Source: Phaseolus vulgaris
Taxonomy: Eukaryota; Streptophyta; Magnoliopsida; Fabales; Fabaceae
Assembly (NCBI RefSeq): GCF_000499845.2
Contig: NC_023754.2
Span: 21,206,111 to 21,270,110, forward strand
Length of the DNA stretch: 64,000 nucleotides
Direction of reading: 5' to 3'
The notes under the pieces were generated by a model. That model saw only the letters and a program-made list of their open reading frames with translations, was not told the origin of the DNA and made no database searches. The stretch's first letter is position 1, and every line of letters starts with the position of its first letter. The position numbers and the translations under genes are program-made. Of this stretch, positions 24,502 to 36,743 are shown piece after piece.

Positions 24502-25144
24502 AGAGTGGAAGAAAATGATGTCTTGTACAGAGAAAGATATGTTCTATAGATATGCACAAAGAAAGAGAGCAAGAAGGCAATAAACAGAATCTGAAATCTG
24601 AATAAAGTTGACAAGTATCGTTCTATTTTGGTTTCTGCACAGTTGGAAGAAAAGGAAAAAACAAAACAAAACTGTGCTGCTTTCTGTGGGGTTTTTTTGG
24701 GAGCTAAACATACTCACACAATGCTTGGCTCAAATTGGTTGGTCTAAATCAAATACCCCTTTTTTTACGTTTTTATACATATGTTTTCATATGTGGAAAT
24801 GTCTCTCCGAGGTCCATTCACTTGTACAATTTTGAGCCACTGGTAAATACTACATCGTATGTTACAAATGAAATGTATTTGCATCTAAGATTCGTGTTTC
24901 ATTCGAATGTTTCAGTGAATGTCACAAAATACCATACAATTATTCTTCTAATTTTACTCTACGCATGCAACAACTTTTGAAACATGAGCTAGCTATTACA
25001 ACATAAAACTCAATTTAGTGTTGAGAAATTTCACCAAATTATAGCACGAGAGAAAAATATTTTTTTATTAAAATTGATTAATTTTAAAGTTACACTATGT
25101 CACATATATTTTCACGTCAAAATAACAATTTTTTTATTTGTTAG

Positions 25145-25575
25145 AAGAGTGTCAATGTAGCATAGACACTAACACGGATATTGATACGATACGGACACGG
25201 ATACGATACAGAAATACGTATAATTTCTAAAATGTAGGACACGAGGATACCGATCTATATATTGCATAATTAGGAATTATATAAATTGACAACAAAGGTT
25301 TATGTACACAAGTATGTTGCAGATATTTTTTTGGAACAAAAATATGTTTTTTATTACTGGTTTAAAAAGATTTGTTTCTTATTTTTATAATCATAATAAA
25401 AATTCATGCAATAAGTTTGAGTTTTAAAAAATTAATGTATTTTTCTTTTTTAAAATTGTGTTAAAATCGTGCTAGAATTGTCAAAAATTCAACAAATATT
25501 TTTTGAATTAAACACTTCACGGATACGTATCATACGAGTTTTGGTATCCGATTTAAGAGAAATGTCTGAGCTTCA
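25145..25575 (+). repeat. Dispersed GTGTC-rich ~430-bp repeat, copy 2
   Basis: Runs from AGTGTCAATGTAGCATAGAC to GTCTGAGCTTCATAGGTGTC. It aligns end to end with copy 3 (41465-41893), including AATGTAGGACAC, GTTTATGTAAACAAGTATGTT-like and TCAACAAATATTTTTTGAAT segments. Confidence 0.75.
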
Positions 25576-25879
25576 TAGGTGTCAACAAAACCTTTTTCTA
25601 CAAATGAAAATTCTCTTAAACGTGTATTTGGGAGAATATTGCTAAAACTAAATTTTAATAATGCAACAAAATTAAAAATTAAAGCAAAATATTTATACAT
25701 ACATATATGATATAATTGCGTCAATTAATCGTTTAAGCTTTCTCACAATACGATCATTTACTATATTTTAAATAAATATATTATCTAAGTAACAATTAAT
25801 TTTTAATTTACATAAGTTTTATAAATTTTATTTATTTTGGTTATTCATATGTTTTAAAAATTTATTTAGTAGTATAAAT

Positions 25880-26525
25880 ATAAAAAAATACTAAACTTAA
25901 TGTAAGTTACATTCGTTTAACTCTACAATAAAATAGAGCCTAATTTTATAAATAAAAAGTAATTAATTATTATATTAACTAAATTATATATTATTTAATA
26001 AATTATAAAATTATTAGTATTTAAAGTAATTTTTATTACCAATAAAAATTTATAAACTAGTTTCTAAAGACTAAAATATTTAGTTATTATATTGACTAAA
26101 TTAGAAACTATTTAATACATTAAAAAAATTATTGGTATGTAATATAGATTTTATAATTAATAAAAATTTAGAAATTATAAACTTTTATTAATAATATAAA
26201 CCAATTTAGATACTAATAATTTTTTAGTTTTTAAAATAATATCTAATTTAGTTAATATAATGACTAATTTTATTTTTCTTTAATTGTTATTTAATAATTT
26301 TTTTATAGTAATTATCTATCAATATTTTAACTATCAATTTTAAAATTTAAAATAATTGGTAGCTAACTAGATATCACTTTACAAATTAGTTTATAAATTT
26401 TTGTTAATAATGAAAAGTACTTTATATACTAATATTTTTTTAGTTTATAAAATAATATCTAATTTAGTTAATATAATAATTAATTATTATTATTTTCTAA
26501 ATAATAATTTTATTATAGTGTAATA
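25880..26525. mobile_element. Decayed CACTA-MITE-like cluster
   Basis: Shows repeated TTAGTTATTATATTGACTAA-type and AATATCTAATTTAGTTAATA-type segments in both orientations, ending near TTTTATTATAGTG. It resembles the interior and terminus of the element in the PR-4 intron. Boundaries are not resolved. Confidence 0.4.
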
Positions 26526-28924
26526 AGAGGTCACTTTGCCATTTCAAATAGTTAATTTATTTGGAAGAGTTTTGTTTTTTACCAACCATGTTATTATAGT
26601 AGAGATAAACATTTGTAACACACCATTACTCAAATAAAATAGATTTTTTAAAATAAAATAAAATAGAAATAGAAATTAACTTTATAATGAAGTGTCCTTT
26701 GCATCTCATTCATTGATCATGTGAAATCTTAACAAATTAGAAAGTAACATTACTATTAAGAGATCTTGGATCCCGATTTACGTGAGGAACAACTTAATCA
26801 ACACAATCAAAATTTGATAAAAGTTAGCCATCTTAGATTGAAGTTAAATACTATTAATGAATACACAAAAGTATATAATTAATTACAGGTATTTAAATTT
26901 TATAATATTTACTTTTAAACTCCTCCTTCTTTATTTTCTTTGATTATTGTTTTATTGTTCTTATTCAACCTAGAAAATAACAAAATTATAACTCATTCAA
27001 AATAAAGTTATGTTGCCGCTATGTCAAAATAGGGTAATACAATCAACAATGGAGTACATAAATATTCCTAGTTTATGTTAAGAATAATTTTTAATATCCC
27101 AATTAATATAATATTTTTTAATGCTGTAGGTTTTTTATACTTTCTTTATCAGTATAATCATAATTAAGGTTGCTAATATGTCAAATATAAACCTAAAAGA
27201 CTTTTACTTCCTGACTCCCATTTTTGAATCTGCACCCCACAAATTTCAAAATTACAATTTTACTCTTCTTTAAAATGATTTTCAGATTATCCGTTTTTTT
27301 CCAAAACACAGTTTCTAAAATTTATGGAACACATTTCCAAACATATTTTTTGAAACAAGATAAGATTTTTAGAATAAATTTTTTGGAATATATGAAATAT
27401 ATTTTGAAACAAACTTTTCAAAACAGGATTTATGGAACAATTTTTTTTAAACATATATAATATCTTCCAAAATGTGTTTTCCAAACATAATTTTTTGGAA
27501 CAAAATTGTTTTGTTCTTATGCAGTATTTTCCTTCTCTTCTTTTTCTTCTGCAACGGTGATGGTGTAAAGGTGGGGATGATAATAAACCCTACGAGAAAA
27601 TAATGAAATAAAAATTAATTTTAAAAAGTAAAAAATAATTAATTATTATATAAATTAAGTTGAATATTATTTTATAAATTTAGGGTTTAAAATGTATTTT
27701 TGGGTTAAAAATATCTTTCAAAATTTTGTATTATAAATCCTAGAGTTTAGAATTTTAAAATTCAGAAGAAAAAAAAGATATGTGTCAATAAAAAAGACGA
27801 AGAAAAAAATAAACTTGTCATTTCACATCTTCTATGAATGTACAGAAAGAAAGCACGGAGGTGCAAGAAGAAATCGTCTTCAACTTTTGATTAATTAGAT
27901 CTTAAGTTATTTTTCTTCTTCCATTTTTGTAGTTTGACATGTTATAATGATGCTTCTTATAAGATCTCTTTGCTGTTTCTTTCTTAGGTTAGCTCGATGG
28001 AAGTTAAGGCTCATTCCTGCTAAATTCTCCTTTTAAAGACCTTTCTTGATTTTCCTGAATATATCATTTTTTTTATAAAAATGAACCACAAAAAACTATA
28101 TTGATACAAAATTATATGATTCAAGAGTGAATTAAAGGAGATTTGGATAATAAGATCCTAACTCTTCCATTTGTGTAAAATGTCATTGAGAAAGTTGTTG
28201 TGAACAAACTTCAGCAATTAGATTTTTTTTCTTCTCCACCTCAATACTTCCTTCTTATTATTCTTAATGAAGTTATATTCTAAATTATAGAATTTGAAAA
28301 ATATTTTTTGAATTTTCCTATATCTTCAAATTCTACAATTCATAATCTATAATTTAAAATATATTATTTGTCTAAAATAAATCTAATTTCTACGAAATAA
28401 CTTTTTTAACAGAAAACTATTCGCTATTACAGTCTTTAGAAATATTTATTTTTTGGTCATAAGTATTTAAAAAAAAATATTTTAACAAACGTGTTAGTAA
28501 ATTATTTTACTTTTACAATATATATTTTTGGTTCATAAATTATCCTTTCCATCGAGTATTATTTCTAGTCTTCTATATAATACTAAAAACAAATTTAGTT
28601 ACACATTTGTGAGTTCCAAAACATTTATTTGGGCTGTAATTTCTGACAAAGAGAAGAAACATTGGTGTGTGGATACGAGGAGAAGCAATGTTAAAGCATT
28701 AAGCGAATTATGAGTGAGTTAGTAAATGGAAAATCAAAGTGTTGGTAAAACAATAACATGGAATGCTAAATATAGCTTAGAGTCATGGTATGTTTCAAAT
28801 TCAAGCCACACGCTCATTCGATAACGATTCTTGCTCCCCACCTCCCATGCACAAGTATGAAAAGGAAGAAAAAAATGTCACCAAGTCGTCATAAGACAAG
28901 AAAGAGAGAAATCAGTAAACTTCA

Positions 28925-28960
28925 TCTTCTTCTCCTCCTCCTCCTCCTCCTCCTCCTCCA
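28925..28960. repeat. (CTC)n microsatellite in the receptor-kinase leader
   Basis: About ten CTC triplets follow CTTCTT, just before a likely 5' UTR splice donor at 28992. Pyrimidine-rich tracts of this kind are common in plant 5' leaders. Confidence 0.85.
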
Positions 28961-28991
28961 ACCTCTTGCCTGGTTTGGCACCTCCAACCAG

Positions 28992-29235
28992 GTGAGTCTT
29001 TGGTTGCTCGAATCTCCAAGGATGGTATGCAGAATGCGTTAATTTGACTGGATAGAATTTCCCATCATCTTAGCACAAAGAAAACCAGAAGCCAAGTTCT
29101 TCCTTTTGGCGCAGGAAAATATTATCCATCTTGTGGAGTAAGTTATACGTACCTTTGTAATCTAATAACCTACCTTTTTCCTGTACTGCCAAACGTGTTA
29201 TCCTCTGGATTTTCTTTTTCTTTACCCTTCTTCAG
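28992..29235 (+). other. Probable 5' UTR intron of the CrRLK1L gene
   Basis: A consensus donor (CCAG|GTGAGT, 28992) and a pyrimidine-rich acceptor (CCCTTCTTCAG, ending 29235) bracket 244 bases. Splicing would place the start codon two bases into the second exon. Both sites are strong by eye, but no transcript was available. Confidence 0.5.
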
Positions 29236-29237
29236 GG

Positions 29238-31826
29238 ATGAGTTTCCGTTCAAAAGGTCCCTTGTTTCTTGTTTGTGTCCTTGTTTTGTTGAATGACATT
29301 CATGGTGCATGGAATGAGGAGCCAGGGTCTTTGATCTTGGGTTGTGGATTGGATGGAGGTGCCGAAGATGGTGATACAAGAAAATGGAGTCCTGATAAAA
29401 AGTTTTTGGGGACAGAAGGTGGTTCGATCACATCCAAAGCCTCTTACCAAGACCCTTCTCTTACGTCTGAGATTCCATACATGTCAGCGCGTATTTTCAC
29501 ATCTGAGTCAACATACACATTCCCCGTTAAACCTGACAAGCGTTATTGGCTCAGGCTCCACTTTTACCCCTCTCTTTATGGCAGTTTCGATCCCTCTGAC
29601 GCATATTTCTCCGTGGCTGCAAATGGGGTTACCCTCCTCACCAATTTCAGCGCCTCAGTCACTTGTGAGGCTCTATCACAAGCTTATATTGACAGAGAGT
29701 ATTCCCTTGCTCCTTTGAATTCAGATACCTTGACTCTCACTTTCAAACCTTCTGATAAATACAAGGGTGCATTCGCTTTTGTTAATGGCATTCAGCTTAT
29801 CCAAATGCCCGATTTGTTTGATTCTGCAACATTGATAGGGTATGATGGCCAAACCATAGATCTGACAACCTCGAATTTGCAAACCATGTTTAGACTAAAT
29901 GTTGGGGGGCAGTTCATATCTCCAGTCCAAGACTCTGGACTTACAAGGATGTGGTATGATGACACACCTTACCTTTATGGGTCAGCCAGTGGTGTGACCA
30001 ACAAAGCTGAGAAGAATGTCACATTCGACTATCAGGGAATGGCAGAGTATATTGCTCCTCTTGATGTCTACTCCACATCTAGATCAATGGGGGGAGATAA
30101 AAATATCAACATGGGCTACAATCTCACTTGGAGCTTCCGTGTTGATACCAATTTCATGTATCTTGTAAGGTTACATTTCTGTGAATACTACTACTCCAAG
30201 ATCAATGAGATTGTCTTCAAAATCTTTGTCAACAACCAAACGGCACAAGAGCAAGCCGATGTGATTGGGTGGTCAGGAGGCATAGGAGTGCCAACTTATA
30301 AGGACTACGTGATATATGTCGAAGATGGAAAGACTAATGACTTGCTCTGGCTTGCACTTCACCCCGACCCTGACACAAAGCCTGAGTTCTACGATGCCAT
30401 ACTCAATGGAGTGGAGATATTCAAGCTCAATGAGACAGACTTATCTGCTCCCAATCCTCTGCTTTCAGACATGCTCCTCAAAGAGCACCGGGAAGAGGAA
30501 GCTGGTGTTTTCACCCACAAATATATCCATCATTCTGTTATCGGTGGAGCTGCTGGAGGTGCTGCTGGTTTTGCTTTTATGGCTGTACTATGTGTTGCTG
30601 TGTACAACAAGAAGAAGAAAGAACCAGGGTCAGAGTCTCAAACTGGCTGGCTTCCCGTCTATTCGAACTCAAACTCTACCAAATCCAGCAAGTCTGGAAA
30701 GAGCAGTGCCAACTTATCCGCCATGTCTCAGGGTCTTTGCCGCTATTTCTCCTTGCAAGAGATAAAGCAAGCAACCAAGAGTTTTGATGAGTCCAACGTA
30801 ATTGGGGTTGGCGGATTTGGGAAGGTTTACAAGGGTGTCATTGATAATGGAGTGAAGGTGGCAATCAAGAGGTCCAACCCACAGTCAGAACAAGGAGTTA
30901 ATGAATTCCAAACGGAAATTGAGATGCTTTCCAAGCTGAGACACAAGCATTTGGTGTCCTTGATTGGTTTCTGCGAGGAAAATGATGAGATGTGCCTGGT
31001 TTATGACTACATGTCTCTTGGCACCATGAGGGAGCATCTTTACAAGGGTAACAAATCTATCTCTACTCTATCATGGAAGCAAAGGTTGGAGATTTGCATT
31101 GGAGCTGCAAAAGGGCTTCACTACCTTCACACTGGGGCAAAGTACACCATCATTCATAGAGATGTCAAAACAACAAACATTCTCTTGGATGAAAACTGGA
31201 ATGCCAAGGTTTCAGATTTTGGCTTGTCAAAAACTGGTCCAAATATGAACAATGATGGTCATGTTAGCACTGTAGTGAAGGGTAGTTTTGGCTACTTGGA
31301 TCCTGAATACTTCAGGAGGCAACAGTTGACCGAAAAATCTGATGTTTACTCATTTGGGGTTGTTCTGTTTGAAGCACTGTGTGCCAGGCCTGTTCTCAAT
31401 CCTCACCTTCCAAAAGATCAGGTTAGTCTTGCTGAATGGGCATTGATTTGCAAGAAAAAAGGAACTCTAGAGGACATGATTGACCCTTGTCTCAAGGGAA
31501 AAATCAATCAAGAAAGCTTGAAGAAGTTTGTAGACTCGGCTGAGAAGTGTTTGTCTGATCATGGTGCTGATCGTCCCTCCATGAATGATCTATTGTGGAA
31601 TCTTGAATTTGCTCTCAATCTGCAAGAAAATATTAATGGTCCGGGTGGTTCAACTCATTCTGCTCCTACTAAAGAAAGTGAGTTAGAAGATATAAGCCTG
31701 GGAGAAAACGACGTAGCACGCCACTACAAAAACTTGGGCCTCGGAAGTGATGTTGACATTAGCAACGATTCGACAGAGAATCAGCATGAAATCTTCTCAC
31801 AACTTGTCAATCCGCAAGGACGATGA
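29238..31826 (+). CDS. ANX: CrRLK1L receptor-like kinase (FERONIA/ANXUR type)
   Basis: Plasma-membrane malectin-like receptor kinase of 862 residues in one uninterrupted coding exon, as usual in this family. These receptors sense cell-wall state and RALF peptides; the ANX branch guards pollen-tube integrity. Residues 1-24 are a signal peptide. About 30-400 form the tandem malectin-like ectodomain (ILGCGLDGG, YWLRLHFYP, MWYDDTPYL, YLVRLHFCE) with several N-glycosylation sites. A glycine/alanine-rich transmembrane segment lies at about 432-456, followed by a KKKK stop-transfer. The kinase begins near 505: glycine loop GVGGFGKVYKG (about 523), VAIK lysine, HRDVK (about 639; an RD kinase), DFG (about 658) and GSFGYLDPEY. 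The C-terminus SQLVNPQGR is characteristic of FER/ANX. Assignment to ANX rather than FER rests on remembered synteny (At3g04690) and is less certain than the family. Confidence 0.93.
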   Translation: MSFRSKGPLFLVCVLVLLNDIHGAWNEEPGSLILGCGLDGGAEDGDTRKWSPDKKFLGTEGGSITSKASYQDPSLTSEIPYMSARIFTSESTYTFPVKPDKRYWLRLHFYPSLYGSFDPSDAYFSVAANGVTLLTNFSASVTCEALSQAYIDREYSLAPLNSDTLTLTFKPSDKYKGAFAFVNGIQLIQMPDLFDSATLIGYDGQTIDLTTSNLQTMFRLNVGGQFISPVQDSGLTRMWYDDTPYLYGSASGVTNKAEKNVTFDYQGMAEYIAPLDVYSTSRSMGGDKNINMGYNLTWSFRVDTNFMYLVRLHFCEYYYSKINEIVFKIFVNNQTAQEQADVIGWSGGIGVPTYKDYVIYVEDGKTNDLLWLALHPDPDTKPEFYDAILNGVEIFKLNETDLSAPNPLLSDMLLKEHREEEAGVFTHKYIHHSVIGGAAGGAAGFAFMAVLCVAVYNKKKKEPGSESQTGWLPVYSNSNSTKSSKSGKSSANLSAMSQGLCRYFSLQEIKQATKSFDESNVIGVGGFGKVYKGVIDNGVKVAIKRSNPQSEQGVNEFQTEIEMLSKLRHKHLVSLIGFCEENDEMCLVYDYMSLGTMREHLYKGNKSISTLSWKQRLEICIGAAKGLHYLHTGAKYTIIHRDVKTTNILLDENWNAKVSDFGLSKTGPNMNNDGHVSTVVKGSFGYLDPEYFRRQQLTEKSDVYSFGVVLFEALCARPVLNPHLPKDQVSLAEWALICKKKGTLEDMIDPCLKGKINQESLKKFVDSAEKCLSDHGADRPSMNDLLWNLEFALNLQENINGPGGSTHSAPTKESELEDISLGENDVARHYKNLGLGSDVDISNDSTENQHEIFSQLVNPQGR

Positions 31827-32603
31827 AAAGCCGCATGATCCGGGTATTCATATGTTTGCTTTGCTATAGAGGAAACAATTTCGAGCATTCATGGAATTCA
31901 AGCAAACCAAACCGGCTATTTTGAAGTATTCGTGGGGATTCTTATTTCTACTCTTTCCTCCCCGTATATTTATCAACATTAATTAATTTATACCCTGTCT
32001 GTCAGTTTGTATGGACAAGCACTCAAATTCCTTGTTGCCTGTCATATATAATTGAGACTCTGATTCTTTACTTGCATTGTACAAAACCACACCTATCCTT
32101 TTCTAGCCTTTTATTACTATTTTGTTTTTTTGTGTCAAGTTCGACTTGATTAATAGTGCGTGAGAAAATCCTGTGCAAAATATAGAAAGAGATGTTTGGT
32201 AGAAATGTAAACTGTACTGTTCTTAATTTGAAGGCAAAAGTTGCATTCAATACAGTTCCAACTATTCAAATTCTGGTTTTCTTAAACCTGCATTTAAAAA
32301 GAAAAAAATATGTCACCGATATGAGAAAAGGGATTTACAATCATTCAGGGACAATTTTATTCATGAAAATAATATTTTCAGCATCTCTTTCTTCAGAAGA
32401 GATGCATAAATTACAGTTCTGTGTCGTTTCATATCATCATGTGGCTGTTGAGGAGATCAGGACCCTCTTCCTCCAAAGGAGAGATCAAATTTCCAAGCTT
32501 ATCTTCCAGTGAGAACTGGCATGCTATCGGGGGTATTCCTATGCATGGATATATGAAATGAATTTTCTGTTACCAGAAGAGAGACCCTCATGAGCACAGT
32601 GGA
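31827..32603. other. Convergent intergenic region
   Basis: 777 bases separate the 3' ends of the receptor kinase (plus) and the FAD oxidoreductase (minus). It should contain both 3' UTRs. ORFs here show no recognisable similarity. Confidence 0.6.
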
Positions 32604-35600
32604 CTACTTGGTAAGTTCGTATGCTTGGCCTTCATTCATCTTTTCTTCTGACCCCAAACCAGGGAATTGTCCAATATCATGACCTTCCAGTGGTTGAAAT
32701 TCATTATTTAAACCAACAGCAAACTCTTCAGAGTTGGTTCCGGGGCTTTGGAAATAGTCTGCAATCTGCGTAAAAAGGGTCCAATCCAATTTCGAATGAA
32801 ATAAAAAAAAAACTAAGCACTTCACTGTAGAGTAAAATTGAATTAACATTAAAAAATGTGCAGGAAAATGACAATAATTGACTTGTCAAAGTGAAGGTGG
32901 TATATACCTGGTTCGCTAGAGCAATTCCACTTAAGACAGCTGCCTCTATATTAGAACCTAGCAGCCAATCACCACATATCCCAGCCCTTCCAAACGGATC
33001 AAAGATGCAAGGAACTCCAGGTGTGTTAGTTGGAAGAGCTGCACCCCTGCAAATCTCAGAATAACATAATTTTCAATGAATTAATTTTACATGCAATTTT
33101 CAAAGAGCAACCGATATGATATTTTAGATACTTGGAGATTATTAAATATTATATCCCACCTAGTTTCTCGAGGATTGAGCCGTGGCTTAGAACAAGGAAG
33201 AGTGAGAATTTAAAAAAAAATAATACGAAGACAAACACATTAAATTAAGTTTATATAAGAATTACTTTAAAATAAATCATTTTTTAGCAATCACTTTAAC
33301 AATTTTATTGTCAAGCAACTGTATCAGATATTAACATCACGGTCAAATGTTCATAATTTTCTGTACCCCTTCCCAAATGGCAGGCTCTGCCCTAATAAAA
33401 ATAGGCATTAATATTACATCCTCATCCTCCAGAACAAGAATATCCCTTATCATTCACGGCCCTTTCTTTTAACTTGATCACGTAAGCTGATTCAAGTAAA
33501 CTGCTAATTCTTTCCACTTTATAACCCATCTTTTTTCTTCTACTGTTCCCTTTTTCTTCTTATTAACCCAATTACTTCATGCATAAACGACACATGCAAA
33601 ATGCACATCTTAAAAATCCTAGTGACCAACCTCCTAATTTGGCCAAGACTATGACATTTCAAACTAACCAACACAATACTTCCAAGATACGATCATTACC
33701 ATAGTTGAAGCCTGGTATACGAAGGTTCTGGAAGGGACCCTTTTGATAATCCAAGGGCAGATTCAACACCCTCTAGCATTCCAGCCTTTACCCTTGCCAC
33801 TGTAGCAGAAGGGATGTTTTCCTGAAAATACAGGTTGGTGCAAAGCCCTAATTAATGCAGGCTATACTTATTCATAAAGATATCCCAGTGAATGCATGAC
33901 AACAAAATGGATGTAAATAATCAAATCCCTTTCAACTTTCAAGTGTAATTTTAGGTAGGAAGATAATGAACGATATACATCTTTAATATTCCTCCGCCAT
34001 CCCCCATCCTCAAAACAAATAAACAATACTGAACGTAAGCTAAAGCCAATCTAAAACTTGTAATCCTAATTCTTGGTATGTGATTTTGAAATTTCCACCA
34101 CCTACCTGTGGAACCTTATTCTGTTTTCCATAAGCAGCAGTGCTCAGAAAGGTCCAACAGTGAGGACCACCACTCTGGGAAATCAGTAGTTTCTTTGTAT
34201 TATTTGCCATCCATGACACTGAATCAACTCCTCTCACAAAAGCTCCTTCAAAAGGAACTTCTGTGCTACTTGAAAAAGGGAGAGGGTCCTCAAAAGCAGC
34301 TAGAAGGGCCCATATTGAACTCAACTCCAACCTCTTAACACATAATTAGGCAATACAACAGAAACAAGAAGCATGAGGTGCATAAAAAAGCGCCTTAACA
34401 GTAAATGAAGCTGAAAAGTGAACTGGTCTATCAAATCAAATGAACTGAATGGGCATATCATGGACCAACCTTCATTTGTTTTGCAATTAATGGTAATCCT
34501 GATGTCATAAGCAAGCGATTGGCACATTTTCCTTTGACAAACATAGTTACAATGAGCAGAGAAAAACTGTACGAAGTTTCAGTTAATTATACAATTTTAG
34601 AAAAGCAATAACCAAATTAAGTCCATACTAAAATCAGTTAAGCAAGGAAGCATAGCTAAGAAAAATTTATGGTCAGCATAGAAATATCAAGTTACCATTG
34701 TGAGCAATAACAATGGCATCGAACTTGCCACAAGGCTTGCCATTTTCACTCAAGTGCCAGATCCCATTGAACGGCTCCAATTTACTAATCCAGCATGGCC
34801 TCACCACATTAACCAAGCGAGTCTGCACAATTCACAGCAGGTGGTAACAGAAGCAAAAAACTGGAATAAGAATAACTAACTTAGGCCTTCTTTAGATAAA
34901 TAAGTACGTCGGCAGAAAAAAGATAGAATGCAAAATGAAGTAAAGTCTATTTAGATGAACTTCATACATAAATTTCTTTAAAAAATCTCACTACTCTAAA
35001 AATCGACATTAACTTGTGAAAAAAACATGTCTAACTTCTGTTTCCTATTTTCTGTTCTTAGAAGTGTTTAGTGGCAAGTTTATCTAAAAAAAGTTTTAAT
35101 TTTTTCTGCATGTTAAAACTTCTTTTAAATTAACTTATGAAAACTCTGATCAAACTAATGAAAATAATAACTTGCATGAGATAATTTTAACTTTTAAGAA
35201 AAACCTAACTAATTTTAACTTCATATTTTCTTCTCTTGTTTAAAGTTTTAATCTATGATATATAAGGAGTAATGCAATGAACCTGAGACAGTATAGAATC
35301 AGCAAGGAAGCGCATTCCATTGGTGGCTACGTATCTCCGAGGAGAGGGTACAAACGGAACAAATCCACCACCATTATGAAGCTCTCCGACGGTACCATGC
35401 CACTCGCGCACCAAGCCCCTCTCCATCCAACCGTCGACGAGTTCAGCAAAGCGAGAATCATTCACGGTAAAGAATTGAGCCGCATGATCGAATTTTAACG
35501 GATTAGGATCGACGACTCTGGTTCCCAATCTTCCTCCAAGACCGTGAATACCCTAAAACAAAGTTCTTTAGCTTTGGCCTAACCAATGGTGAAGTGAATT

Positions 35601-35949
35601 AGGATTAAGGGGAGAAGAGACTGACAGTATCGAACACGGTGGAGCGAACGCCGCGTGCCTCGAGGAAAAGCGCGCAGATAAGGCCGGAGATGCCACCGCC
35701 GATGATGCCAACGAGGGGGTCGTCGGAGAGAGGAGTGGTGAAAGTGACTTGTTCTTGACTGAAGGATTTCTTCAGAACAGACCTTCTAGAAGTTCCGTAC
35801 GACGATTTCCTGCGGGTTTTGGAGGAAGGACGTTTTTGCCCTTCCATGGCCACCGTGCTACCGCTGCAACCACACACACGTGTGGAGGGCCGCCACGGGG
35901 TAAGGGGTAGTACATTCAAGCTCTTCACTGCACTCATCATGCAAACCAT
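32604..35949 (-). CDS. Renalase-like FAD/NAD(P)-binding oxidoreductase
   Basis: Flavin-dependent oxidoreductase of the amine-oxidase/renalase-like superfamily. Eight minus-strand exons: 35626-35949, 35283-35552, 34696-34822, 34470-34531, 34106-34333, 33700-33821, 32908-33046 and 32604-32765. Frame is kept throughout, 477 residues. The Rossmann dinucleotide motif GIIGGGISGL is at 81-90, followed by FDTGIHGLGGRLGTRV and DHAAQFF, typical of this group. The C-terminal FAD-contact block is FGRAGICGDWLLGSN (396-410). The roughly 75 residues before the Rossmann fold are rich in Ser, Arg and Lys and could be a plastid transit peptide (inference). Met35 (MEGQK) is an alternative start. The substrate is unknown. 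Exon 5 appears to start at an AG|AGG acceptor (34333), chosen to keep phase. A homologous gene (At3g04650, from memory) sits at the matching place in Arabidopsis. Confidence 0.9.
34881..35240. repeat. MITE-like AT-rich stretch in oxidoreductase intron 2
   Basis: Begins near AGGCCTTCTTTAGATAAATAA and contains GTTTATCTAAAAAAAGTTTT, suggesting degenerate inverted ends. The evidence is weak. Confidence 0.25.
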
Positions 35950-36743
35950 GCTTCCAAGGACCTAACCTAACACCAAGCCTCCGTGCATTTTGGATAACGT
36001 TTAAATTTGAAAAAAAAAATCACTCATTTTTATTTTGAAATATTCAAATATATATCATTCTCTTCTTGCGTTAACTTAACGTGTTTTCATCTTTCTTCCA
36101 TTCCGAAACACAGTCACCCATCTATGGCAACAATCCTAATCATCCATAATTTTGACCCAAAAACAAAATCATGAGAGTTTCTCCTTAAATATTATTTATT
36201 TTGTTCATTTTCATTTCGAATGAGAATTTTACTAAGTGTTGTAAATTTCTTGTGAAGAGGTAGATCAGTTTGTGTGCACTTATTTTTAAAATGATCAAAT
36301 CGCATAAATATACAATGCTATTTTAACAAGTATCTCGGGATCAAGATGTGTGTATTCTCCTGTTACTACCAATACCATAGTCAAAAATCCAAAAAGACTC
36401 TTAAGAAACAGGATTTAGCAGTGATAAGTAAATTTATAAGATCCTACAAAAAAGGAATATATTTCATAAAAATTCCCTTACCAAGTCTGGTGCAATCTGA
36501 GGAATATGAAATTTCTTACAGACATCTTACATCAATAACTATTTATATATGAAACAATGTGTGGCGATATAACTTACAAAACATATACACTTAAAAGTAA
36601 AAAAACAAAGCACATAAAAATGTCAGTCCCGATGAAAAGAAAATTAGGCCATCTTTTCTGCAGAGTATCATCCCATATGGTGTGACAAAGGAAAATGAAG
36701 GCTATTTTCCTCTCAGCTGGAGGTCAGTAAAATCTTGGGAAGC
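35950..36743. other. Intergenic region between oxidoreductase promoter and WDL 3' end
   Basis: 794 bases hold the upstream region of the FAD oxidoreductase and the 3' UTR of the WDL gene, both on the minus strand. No further feature was recognised. Confidence 0.55.

Larger units (their letters stand above)
24502..28924. other. Repeat-rich intergenic region upstream of the receptor kinase
   Basis: About 4.4 kb of AT-rich DNA holding copy 2 of the GTGTC-rich dispersed repeat (25145-25575). CACTA-MITE-like sequence lies at 25880-26525 and a one-sided CACTA-like end at about 27588 (CCTACGAGAAAATAATGAAA). A simple TTTGGAACA/TTTCCAAA-rich patch spans 27270-27510. ORFs across these are not convincing. 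Confidence 0.55.

Noticed and set aside
27224..27484. Overlapping ORFs on both strands, rich in Phe, Lys and Ile
   Set aside because: Produced by a simple TTTTGGAACA/TTCCAAAA-rich stretch. Both strands are open because stops are avoided by the repeat composition, and there is no family resemblance.
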